A stretch of DNA of 51,680 nucleotides from Pelargonium nanum (lineage: Eukaryota; Streptophyta; Magnoliopsida; Geraniales; Geraniaceae). Shown here piece by piece: positions 1 to 8,855 of the stretch (positions are counted from its first letter, which is position 1; every line of letters begins with the position of its first letter). The translations under genes and the position numbers were made by a program. Location of the stretch: NCBI GenBank assembly GCA_036897485.1, contig JAYMTF010000121.1:1-51680 (forward strand), written 5' to 3'. Below the pieces are notes generated by a model. That model worked only from the letters and a program-made list of their open reading frames with translations, was not told the origin of the DNA and made no database searches.

Positions 1-1169
1 CTTCTTGCTGACGTGTCTCGCTGACTTGGATATATATTTTTTAATTTAAAAAATGAATGTTCCATACCAGATAATTCATGAGTTGAGATTTCTGGCAACT
101 GAAAAATTGAAGAGTGAATTTTTCGGCGATCGAAAAATTTATCTCTTGAATTTTCAGCCAACAAAAATTCCAGATCTAAAAACTAACCCAAAAATCATAA
201 TTACAAATTCAAAGGCTTCAAGAAGTGCCATTGTGTTCTTTTGATCTGAAAATTCCAGATCTAAAAATTCACAAGCTTAAAAAATTTCAAATCTAAAAAT
301 TCAAAGGCTTCAAAAATTCCAGATCTAAAAATTCGGTTCTTTTGATCACAAATTGTGGAGTCTCTGCAACTAACTTTCAAGCTTCAATGCTTCAAGATTG
401 TCCTTGATGACCCTCATCTTCGCTCCGGCAAGATTAGCACGCCGCCGCCGTCATCGAGACCACGCCGGTCGTCGCCCTCATCGACGCCTCCACCGCCCGT
501 CGAAGCCCTAGCCGCTGCAGATCTGACCAGAGAGAGGTCGACGGAGCAAAGGTCGAGGACGGCGGAGAGCACATAAGTCGGCGTGAGATCGAATGCCACA
601 ATGGAGAGAGGATCGGAGTCCGAGAGAGAAGAAATGAATCGATCAAAGCTCGCCGCGCGTCACTCGCCGGCAGCCCCTTCATTCTCATCATAACTACATA
701 ATTCTCGTACCCTCTCCCGACCGCCAGTTTAGCAGCCTCCGGCAACAAATTAACATCCGCGTCACTTGGCGACGGGGAGATTGTAAGGTTCATGAAGAAT
801 CCCTGAAAGTGGCTTGAGAAGGATTAAATTTGTTTTATTTTTTTAATGTTTTTTTTAAAATTACAAGTCAGCAAGTGAATTTTGCCACGTCAATAAAAAA
901 TGTACACACCTCAGCCGCTAAGACTACACGTCATCACTCCACGTCAGCGTGTTTTTTTCTAGCGAGGCAGTACAACCTCCACGTATTCAATACTTAACGG
1001 ATGAATTGACGGAATGTGACGGCGGGCACTCAATTGGGTTCAAAATAAAAGTGTGGGCACTCAATTGGGTTTGAAATAATAGTTTTGGTACTAAATTGGA
1101 TACAATAAAAGTTTGGGTACCAAATTGGGTTTCGCGTATAAGTTTGGGCACCAAAAATACCTTTAACCC
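1..1169. mobile_element. Mutator-like element (MULE-A), cut by the left window edge
   Basis: The right end reads, from outside inward, GGGTTAAAGGTATTTTTGGT, followed by about 3.5 diverged copies of a roughly 33-bp unit built on 'gggcactcaattgggtt' (1023-1150), then ccgtcaatt/ccgttaagt and gctgacgtgg motifs (about 900-1010). This is the usual layout of long MULE terminal repeats. The window opens with gctgacgtgt and cgctgacttgg in the orientation expected for the inner part of the matching left repeat, whose outer end lies before base 1. Between them is AT-rich DNA with repeated 'tccagatctaaaaattc' (170-335) and a GC-rich island (about 420-790). The island looks like captured coding sequence, but no reading frame is recognisable. 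No transposase is seen, so the element is non-autonomous. Target-site duplication cannot be tested because the left end is missing. Confidence 0.6.
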
Positions 1170-1222
1170 AATATTTTCTCATAGCTTGAACATCAACATG
1201 AACATCAAAAGTCAAAACCAAC

Positions 1223-1612
1223 TTTAAACTTATCTTTTCGTTGATTAAGCAATTTGGCAACACCAAGATGCATTGTGGTGTGGGCATCATGACCACATTT
1301 ATGCATTTTGCCATCAGTTTCGCTCTTATGCTCCCATTCCGCAAGCTCCTAAACATCATCATTAACGCTAAAATCGATTGTCCCCAAAATCAAGCTAGAC
1401 TTTACAATCAAAACATCAATAACGTATCAAAAACGATTCTTTAGAAATTGAGTTGGTTAGAAATATTATACTTGTAAAAGAAGAGCATCCATGTCAGCCC
1501 GGAGAGCGATGACCGGTCGAGAGCCGGAGACAATTTGCGTGACGATGCCAGTTTTGATAAAAGGGTAGGTGTAATCGATACCAAGTTTGTCAAGTTGTCG
1601 ACGAATGAGAGC
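1223..1612 (-). pseudogene. Captured fragment of an IAA-amino-acid hydrolase (ILR1-like, peptidase M20), two partial exons plus intron
   Basis: Read on the minus strand, about 1612-1472 encodes LIRRQLDKLGIDYTYPF and then ALRADMDALLLQ. A 123-bp GT-AG intron follows (1471-1349). 1348-1223 then encodes [20 protein letters not shown] and [14 protein letters not shown]. These are hallmarks of plant IAA-amino-acid hydrolases, which release auxin from amino-acid conjugates; ADMDAL and CGHDAH belong to the M20 metal-binding core. Only the N-terminal third is present, with no start codon, and the frame runs out after KDKFK. The retained intron shows capture at DNA level rather than from mRNA. It lies head-to-head with a Ninja fragment and next to MULE ends, so it is a non-functional transduplicate. 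The intact parental gene is not in this window. Confidence 0.8.
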
Positions 1613-1642
1613 AGGAAGGGGATGGAGGGTCTGTCTCTGAGT

Positions 1643-1875
1643 ATGGAGAAATACCCGAGAGATATGTTGCAGCGATTCACGTCGAGCTCGAGCGGCGAAG
1701 CTGCGGAGGCGAGCAAGGACAATTCGGAGGAGATTGAGCTGAATCTGGGATTGTCACTGGGGTCAATTTGGGGTCGATAAGAGCTCAAATAAGCTCCGAT
1801 GGTGGCATACCTGCCTTGATAAGGACGTCGTCGCTGCCTGTGGAGACGGAGGAGCAATGGAGGAAGAAGAGACAA
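1643..1875 (+). pseudogene. Captured fragment of a Ninja/AFP-family transcriptional repressor gene (N-terminal EAR region)
   Basis: The plus strand encodes MEKYPRDMLQRF from 1643, then DNSEEIELNLGLSLG, the EAR repression motif (LxLxL type) that opens Ninja/AFP proteins in ABA and jasmonate signalling. At about 1758-1765 the frame breaks. One extra base would read on into GQFGVDKS, as family members do. After a second shift, IPALIRTSSLPVETEEQWRK (about 1804-1863) matches the next conserved Ninja block. The fragment stops near 1875, where MULE-like subterminal sequence with repeated tgacgtgg begins. The open stretch 1535-1780 has an ATG, but its first part is antisense to the hydrolase fragment. 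I read this as a degraded gene capture, not a working gene. Confidence 0.75.
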
Positions 1876-1879
1876 AGGA

Positions 1880-2059
1880 TTTTTTGGATGGCTGATGTGG
1901 CAGATTGATGAGCTGAATGGGTGACGTGGAAAAAATCTGACGTGGATGGGTGACGTGGCGTTCTCGCTGACGTGGACGTGAAAAACCGGCAGTAGCAGGT
2001 TATTTGGACCAAAACTAAAGTTTCAAAAAGTACAAGGGCCAAACCAATATACAAAACTA
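1880..2059. mobile_element. Right-hand subterminal region of a MULE carrying the captured gene fragments (MULE-B)
   Basis: Directly after the Ninja fragment come five copies of gatgtgg/gacgtgg, then 'ccggcagtagcaggttatttggacc' and 'tacaagggccaaacc'. The same kind of sequence is inside the 45104-45368 MITE (gacgtggc, then ctgtaacaggttattagggcc) and in the repeats of the 2060-8456 element. It reads as one end of a second Mutator-like element whose outermost bases were interrupted by insertion of the 6.4-kb element at 2060. The opposite end of MULE-B is not clearly visible because MULE-A abuts the capture block at 1169. Confidence 0.45.
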
Positions 2060-2258
2060 GGGTAAATTGCCTGTATACTCCTTGTACTGACAATTTTTTT
2101 AGAGTTAGCCCTCGACTAGGGTTTTCACTTGTTTACACCCCTCGACTTTCCAAAATTTATAACTTAGTCCAATTTACTTGATACAATCGGTTGCACTTGG
2201 ACACGTCACCAATTTTGCCACCTCAGATTGCCACGTCACCCAAGAGCTTCCACATCAT
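2060..2258 (+). repeat. Left terminal inverted repeat of MULE-C
   Basis: It pairs with 8258-8456 in inverted orientation over 199 bp with scattered mismatches. The same out-of-frame reading in both copies gives an identical peptide start (MHLDTSPILPPQIATSPKSF), a quick sign of the repeat rather than of a gene. Promoter activity for the GRF gene that starts 80 bp further in would be expected here; no clear TATA box stands out. Confidence 0.93.
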
Positions 2259-2338
2259 TAAAAATGAACCGTTTTTGAATTCTTCTTCTTTCCTTTCTCC
2301 TTCGTTCTTCTATGTTCGAATAAGAAACCCTAGTTTCA

Positions 2339-2940
2339 ATGCAGACCAGCAACTTCGAATCGCAGACGACTTCTAAACATGTGTCCTCATGTGGATACGA
2401 ATTAGGGCAACATTGCAAATATGGGTTGAGAGTTAAGGTTAGAATTTCGAAGAAGAAAAAGAATCCCGGAAGAGCTTTCTATGACTGTTCAAACTATGGG
2501 GTAAACTAGTGTTCAATTATAATTGTCAGATTTTATTTTGTTTATTTCGTATCTCATGATTGTGTTTGTTACTGAAATTTGGTTTTGTAGACATCCAACT
2601 TTTGTGATTATTATGGGGGGTGGCTGAATGTTGATAAGAATGCTCCCAAGACCTTGCTGTTGTGTGGGTTAAATGCACAAAAAAAAATCACATCAAGATG
2701 CTGATGGAAGAGATAATAAAATTGAAGGGTGAGAATTTAGATTTGCAAACCCAACTTGTGGTCATGATAGCTGAGCATGTAGAAAAAATGCATCATTTAA
2801 AACAGAAATTGAAGAACAATACCAGGAAAACTAATATGCTTCTTATGTTGATTCCTTTGTTCTTCATTTTGTTTATTGTTATTGTTAAAGTTTTTAATAA
2901 TTTGTTTGCTGAGCAATGCACTGTACTAGTCATAACTTGA
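2339..2940 (+). pseudogene. GRF-type zinc-finger / coiled-coil / single membrane-span protein carried by MULE-C (frameshifted)
   Basis: Exon 1 (2339-2500) opens at ATG and encodes CKYGLRVKVRIS, NPGRAFYDC, a GRF zinc finger (usual form CxCG...NPGRxFxxC...C). A GT-AG intron (2501-2590) follows. Exon 2 begins TSNFCDYYGGWL. At 2680-2688 a run of nine A breaks the frame; ten A would lead straight into NHIKMLMEEIIKLKGENLDL, a coiled coil of about 35 residues. A C-terminal hydrophobic segment (LLMLIPLFFILFIVIV) follows, with the stop at 2938-2940. GRF finger, coiled coil and tail anchor together are a common plant architecture of unknown role. The second zinc ligand is Tyr (residue 28) where Cys is expected. 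GRF domains are known to bind nucleic acid in other proteins; any role in transposition is inference. If the A-run is real, this copy is dead. Confidence 0.7.
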
Positions 2941-3441
2941 TGCAATGTATTGTTTATGAGAAATGCAAGCCCTTTATTTATTCAAGTGATTAGTTCATGT
3001 TCTGATAATTGCTTACAATGTCCACAATATCAACTAGTAAACTTGAAAACAGTTTACCTATAATCACCACACCAGAATAAAAAATTTGTCAATCCAAAGA
3101 CAATAAGCTCCCCAAAATGCAAACTTCATAACACCAAAATAACAAATCTGTTAATTTCTAGAAACAACAAGTTTAATCCAAAGACAGCAAGCCAAATAAC
3201 ATTTAATTCAAAATGACAAATATTCTGATCATTAACATCATGTTACCACAAGTTCCTGTTTCAGTTCAAAATTAAAGACATTCAAAAACATCAAGTTCCA
3301 GTTCTTAAGTAATGATGTTCAACCACAACAAGTTCCATGAACCATTCCAAAACAATTACAAAAACAACAAGTTCCAAATCTAAACAGAATGTCTACACAG
3401 CAACATCATTGAACCATTCCAAAACATCATTCATCACTACT

Positions 3442-6400
3442 TCACTTCTTCTTGGTGAATCCCACCAGTGAGTCAACCCAACTCTTCAACACTCTAAGTT
3501 GTGATGGATCAAGAATCTCATCTGCCGGGTGACTTGTGGAAGTGGTTGCATTGGGTTGAGACAACATGATTCTTGGTTGAGGCAACCTGAAGTTGCTGGT
3601 GGATGGTTGGCTAGAAGAAACTTTTGAAACACCAGTTTGGTTGTCATCCCGAGATCGGCGAGATGGTCTCCATCCCTTACCTTGAGTTTGCAATCCTTTT
3701 CTTCTTGAAGATCTTTTTCCTTTTGTAGCTGCAACAGGTATGTCAGGTTCAGCTACAATGAGCTCAGGTTCAGCAAAATGGGCTTCAGGTTTAGCAACAA
3801 CATCTTCAATAGTAGTTGGTGCAACATCTTTTGAAGTTGACGATGTTCGTAAATTGTTGTTGTTCACTGCTGCAGGTGGTTCAATACCCTAATGCAAGAA
3901 TATTGAAACCATAATCAGTTAAAATCATTTGTTGCAATATTAAACAAAACAAGTAACATAAGTAACAAGTAATATAAATGTATTAAGGTCAATCAACCTC
4001 ATATTGTTTTTGCTTTCTTGGCCTCCCTATCTTCTTTGGTTGCTTGTTTACATCAACAGGTATCTCAGGTTCCTACAATTGCAATTGATCTTTAATTCAT
4101 AAAAAATGGATTTCAAAACTATCCAAAGACATCTTTATTTCATATAAAAATAGCACAATTGCATATATGATAAACTAGATAGAGACTACTAAAACAATTC
4201 TAACAAGCCAAAAACTTTGTACTGTAGGATTTACATTTAAGTGAACAGATTTGCTGATTTAGCTAATCTATTATGACTATAATTTTTAAACTTGTGATAG
4301 TTGTGTAGAAATTATAATTACTTGTGTAATTCATAATAGATTAGTCATAATGTTTAAGCTATTATAACTATAAATTTTAAACTTGTGTACAATAGTTAAG
4401 TTCTGCAACACTAAGTAATGCAATACAATACAATGCAAAAATTTACTTACCTCAAACAATTCTCATGCCTTAACTTTTTTCCACATAGCGTGGACCTTCA
4501 TTTTGTGCCTCGACAACATTTGATTCCTAAAATGTTAACCAAAACAAGTATTTAAGTTAGCTGCACAATGATAGTTGTTAATTTTGTATAACTGAACATT
4601 AGCTAAAATTATTTTACCCCAGTTTGGTTTGAAAGCACTTTCCTCCTCTTGGCTCTGTATATTGTTAATTTTGCCCTCTTTTTATATTTTTGCTTCTTTG
4701 CAGGTTCAACAGCAAGTGCAACATCAGGTGCAACATCAGGTGCTACATCAGTTTGTTGTGACTCAGAAGTGTTTGTTGCTTTCTTACCCTTTTCTCTTGA
4801 TGACCTTTTGCGTATTTTGAGTCCATCTTTAATAGGTTTGAGGCAGTGAGTATACTTATGACCAACAAGTTTGCAATTAGAGCACCTTTGAGACTTAACC
4901 CTTGTACGGGGTTTGTTCCTCACCCCTTGACCGTCTTCTTTTGATGGCAGGTATGCATGTCTTAGGCTTAACAAGAGGAGGCCGTAGTGGTGTAAGACAA
5001 GTCTTCTCCCACTGTTCATAACTTGAAAGTGGTTGTATTATCCCTTCGTAGCATTTTTTGTATATTTTAAGAGAGTAATAACGTGAAATGTACTTCTTGG
5101 GAAGTTCACCTGCTTTCTGAAGTGCAGACACACCATGTCTGCAAGGTATGCCAACTAACTCCCAAAAACCACATCCATACTCTTGCTTAAGTTTGTTAAC
5201 TACCCACCTCTTGTCCATATCTTCAACTTGATAAATACCCGAACCCGAGTACATTGCACTACAAAACCTACTACAACTTATAGACTCTGTCAATCTACTC
5301 ATTGCTAGGGGAGTGAACTCATGACTGTAATTAGCAGATCCTTCCATTTTTTGTTGGAATTTAAGTATTATCATAGTTCTAATGCCTTCCAACAATGTTA
5401 TGATTTGGACCTTAATTCTAATATGGCTTTGTTGAACAATTCAGAAGAGTTATTAGTCAACTCATCTGACTTCGTCCAAATGTTAAACGCATGTCTACTC
5501 CACTATTTAGGAGATATAATATTCAAATAATTCCATGCATTTGCATCAACCTTAGCTTTTTCACCCATGTAGTGATCAAAATCATACTTACAATAACTCC
5601 GAGCAGCATTCCACATAAGTTGTTTGAGCACAGGTCCTCCATAGCCTTGATCTCTAAAGTTCGCCTCTACAGATGACGACAACATATCCTCCAATCGCAT
5701 CCTTCCATGTCCTTCTCAAATATCCGTTACAGACCCTGTACAAATCATAAACTTAGTTAATTTTGCTGATATTGAAGAAATTCATAACCAGTAGCATAAT
5801 ACTATTATTTACAAATCATTAAATGAGTTAATTTTGTTGATATTGAACAAAGTCATAACTAGTACCATAATACTATTATTCACAAATATTTAAATGAGTT
5901 AATTTTGCTGATATTGAACAAAACCATAACCAGTAACATAAAACTATTATTCACAAATCATTAACTTAGTTAATTTTGCTTATATCTATGGCTTGTTTTT
6001 GTCGGTCGTACATGAAGCACCATTTGTCGCCAACGAAGTCTATGAAGTGGTCCATAAACCACCTCCAAGTTGCGTAGCACTCATTTTCCACAACTGCATA
6101 TGCAATCACCATGCAATTGTTATTTCCATCGTTTCACGTTGCCGTCAAAAGAACTCCACCATACAGTCCTTTTAAAAACGTATCATCCAGCCCAATAATA
6201 TTTCGGCAGCTACCCAAAAAACCATTTTTTGCTGCATCAAATGAAATAAAAACTCGCTGAAAACGTGCTCTGTCATCATCAACATGTGCAACCTCGAACT
6301 TCAACTTCACACAATCCTTGTCATCATTTGCTTTCATCAGCGCATTACAATAGTTTCAAAGTTGCCCATATTGCACCTTGTAGTCCCCATTTATAATTGT

Positions 6401-7630
6401 CAAAGCATCCTTCTTCACCTTGTAAGCTTGATTAACACAGATGTCCACATTGTACTCCTTAGCCACATCTTGAATGATAGAAGCTACTGGATACCTTGTA
6501 TTGGACCTAATCCTATCGATGAACTTCTTCAACACCCATCGGCTCGACACCTCCACAGAAGTAAAGAATTGTCCACTGTCCGGGACCAAGCTAGCATGCA
6601 ATCGATAATCACAATTCTCATTTACACACTGCACAGTCACCCTCTTCAATTCGTTCTTCAAAAATGACACACTTATTCCATCTCGGATGGCAATTTCTCT
6701 CACAATCTCTCTAAATACCTTTGCATCTCCAAAGCTTTCATAGGGCTTCATTACATAATTATCAATATCAATGTTAGGCAACACAGTTGGAGGTCGAACT
6801 CTAGGCTCATCATCATCCGATGTTGCTGGATGTAACTCGATATCCTCAATGAACTCAGGTTCGTCGAGTCCACTCACATGAACTCCTTTCCCTTTTTTCT
6901 TTCTTTTACTCCCTATTTGCTTCTTAGTTATGTTAATTGGCTCATTCGATGTAGTTGGATGGTCTTCATTGTTCAATGAAGTGATAAATATCTCAGGCAC
7001 AACTTCATCATCACTCAAATGCAACTTGACCTGTTCAGATTCACCATCATTATGTACACCATCTTCATCTTTCTCATCATCTTCTTGTTCATTGTTTTTC
7101 ATGTGCTTATAATCAATGAACGACCGCCTTTTCCCCCCGGTAAAACGAACAAGCAGTGCTTCATCATCCTCTGTGCCGTTTGCTTCATCATCTTCACTCT
7201 GAATTTCATTATCATCCTCTACATCAAGGTCTTCTCTGATCATATTTTCAACCAATGTAGGTCCTGTTACCCCACAAGCTTGATGATCAATGTACAAAAC
7301 AATGTCTTGTGTAGTTCCCTCATAGGCTTCAAGCATTTCATTAATCTCTTTATCCGATTTGATACTCATCAATGCATCCCAAATTACACCTCGATCCATT
7401 TCCAGGTTTCAAGAACAGAATACAATCTCCTTTACTATATCGAATTCCATTCTCTTCAAACATAGAGGGAAATTCAAAATATGCGACCAAATCCACATCA
7501 ACATCTTTAATGTATTTCCCTTCCCCCCAACATATATCTTGTTTGCTCCAGCCCCAACAAATTCACCATTAAAATTCACCAAGAAATTCACTCTACCACA
7601 CTTCTCCCACATTGTTGTCCTACAAACCAA
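3442..7630 (-). pseudogene. MuDR-type MULE transposase, broken by stops and frameshifts
   Basis: Reading from 7630 down: an N-terminal plant-mobile-type region (IYVGG, then DVDLVAYFEF in another frame, about 7570-7440); an acidic linker; the MuDR domain (about 6790-6560, with VQCVNENCDYRLHAS); then VQYGQL, an in-frame TGA where family members have Trp (about 6355), and NYCNAL. The catalytic core has IIGLDDTFLKGLYGG (about 6200), carrying the first acidic residue of the DDE triad. After another stop comes NNNCMVIAYAVVE. An intron-like region with 71-bp repeats follows, then CCRHL and ANFRDQGYGG (about 5650). A SWIM finger follows (YGCGFWELVGIPCRHG, about 5170-5125), whose first Cys is Tyr. A frameshift near 4900-4930 leads to a CCHC zinc knuckle (RCSNCKLVGHKYTHC), an AT-hook-like GRPRK (about 4020) and a basic tail ending at 3442. 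Confidence 0.88.
5740..5985. repeat. 71-bp tandem repeat, about 3.4 copies, in an intron-like part of the transposase
   Basis: Units begin 'acaaat' at 5740, 5811, 5882 and 5953, exactly 71 bp apart. Each contains gagttaattttg(c/t)tgatattgaa, cataac(c/t)agta and catAatactattatt with a few substitutions. The array lies between the transposase blocks MYDRQK and CCRHL, where no coding similarity is visible, so it probably sits in an intron. Confidence 0.85.
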
Positions 7631-8257
7631 TGAAAAATAATGACTGAAATTATCTTCAATGCATCAACAAGGCATAAATTAAAGCACCTCAAACATATAT
7701 CAATTATTATTTGCAGAAGAAGGAATGAAATTTAAAAACCATAACCACACTTCAACTACAGATTACCAAATCAACCCTAAACTAACATCTGTAAAAACTT
7801 ACACAAAGTTTGTAACTTTATTGTCATTAAACATGAACATACCAACATATATCAACTACAACATCAAATCATTTAGGAAAGCCACAAATATTAACACGAA
7901 ACACTTACCTCAACAAGAACACGTACCAACTCACAGTCTGACAAACACGTTTCAGATTCCAACTTCGTTGCTTCAGTTGGAGGACGAAGAACACGAACCA
8001 AATCAATGTCGACGAAGCCTCTATGATTTGTTCGTCCAAAATCCAGTCCTCTGTACTTCACTATCCTTTTGATCAAACTCTTTGTACAAAAAACCCACAC
8101 CTCAAGTAACTCTTGAACTTCACACGAAAATGGTTTTTTCAAAGACGACGTCGTTACCAGCCAACGTGAATTGGGTTTTTCAGCCATCACGCACGACGGT
8201 GTTTTAATATTGGTAATACCCTTCAAAACGCACCATATAACTTGTTTAGGTGGATAT

Positions 8258-8456
8258 GTGACGTGGAAGCTTTTGGGTGATGTGGCAATCTGAGGTGGCA
8301 GAATTGGTGACGTGTCCAAGTGCAACCGGCTGTATCAGGTAAACTAAACTAAGTTTTAAATTTTGGAAAGTCGAGGGGTGTAAACAAGTGAAAACCCTAG
8401 TCGAGGGCCGACTCTGAAAAAATTGCCAGTTCAAGGGGTTTACAGGCAATTTACCC
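8258..8456 (-). repeat. Right terminal inverted repeat of MULE-C
   Basis: Inverted copy of 2060-2258, ending in caggcaatttaccc at 8456 and followed by the target duplication aaaaaacta. It is the expected promoter-side repeat for the minus-strand transposase. Confidence 0.93.
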
Positions 8457-8465
8457 AAAAAACTA

Positions 8466-8855
8466 TAAAAAAACTATTCAATGACCGTCTCCATAGTTTC
8501 AACAAGTACATGTATTATTGCGCCAACTTACCCTTTATTTATTGTATGCTAAAGGATGTTTGGGTAATTAAGTAAGGTGTGAAAATAAGGTTATAATATC
8601 CCTCCCAGCGCCAATTTCCCAACTGTCACTGCGCCCAGGAAGCCCAACCGTCCACATAAATTCCCAGTAAAAAAAAAAAACCTGTCAATATTTTCTAAAA
8701 ATGGAAAAAAGAAGAAGAAAAGATTCAATTATCAGATTCTCTTCTCTTCTCTTCCTTCACGTCTTCACCTATCCGTTCCAGTCCGTCGTCTAAATCCATA
8801 GCCGAATCGGCCAAACACAAACCCTACTTCTTGGATCTACTGGTGACAATCAATT
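8466..8855 (+). promoter_or_regulatory. Promoter and 5' leader region of the J-protein gene
   Basis: About 390 bp separates the MULE-C target duplication from the J-protein ATG. The last 100-150 bp (ttctcttctcttctcttccttcacg and onward) is pyrimidine-rich, as in many plant leaders. The transcription start is unknown. Most of the upstream promoter space is therefore transposon. Confidence 0.4.

Larger units (their letters stand above)
2060..8456. mobile_element. 6.4-kb autonomous-type but decayed Mutator-like element (MULE-C)
   Basis: Both ends start GGGTAAATTGCCTGTA. The left repeat is 2060-2258 and the right 8258-8456, each 199 bp and highly similar, including the shared blocks ccctcgactagggttttcac and ttgcacttggacacgtcacc. 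The element is flanked by acaaaacta (2051-2059) and aaaaaacta (8457-8465), a 9-bp target duplication with one mismatch, as expected for Mutator transposition. Inside, the minus strand carries a MuDR-type transposase with stops and frameshifts, and the plus strand a GRF zinc-finger gene. The two are convergent, each read inward from its own repeat. The element inserted into older MULE sequence and now ends about 390 bp before the J-protein start codon. Confidence 0.93.

Noticed and set aside
355..793. Overlapping open frames on both strands in a GC-rich island
   Set aside because: Low-complexity Pro/Ser/Arg peptides with no family resemblance; open because of GC content. Possibly captured DNA, but no function can be named.
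1643..1780. A functional short EAR-motif repressor peptide
   Set aside because: Attractive because an ATG and EAR motif are in frame to a stop, but the frameshift right after LNLGLSLG and the MULE setting fit a decayed capture better.
1441..1875. Open reading frame of 144 codons on the minus strand
   Set aside because: It reads the hydrolase fragment out of frame and the Ninja fragment antisense; the conserved motifs are in other frames.
5740..5985. CRISPR-like array
   Set aside because: The 71-bp units are contiguous diverged tandem repeats with no unique spacers, in a plant transposon.
7891..8325. Minus-strand frame of 144 codons starting in the MULE-C right repeat
   Set aside because: The first 21 residues are the terminal repeat itself (same peptide at the left end); the rest shows no transposase similarity and probably is leader sequence.
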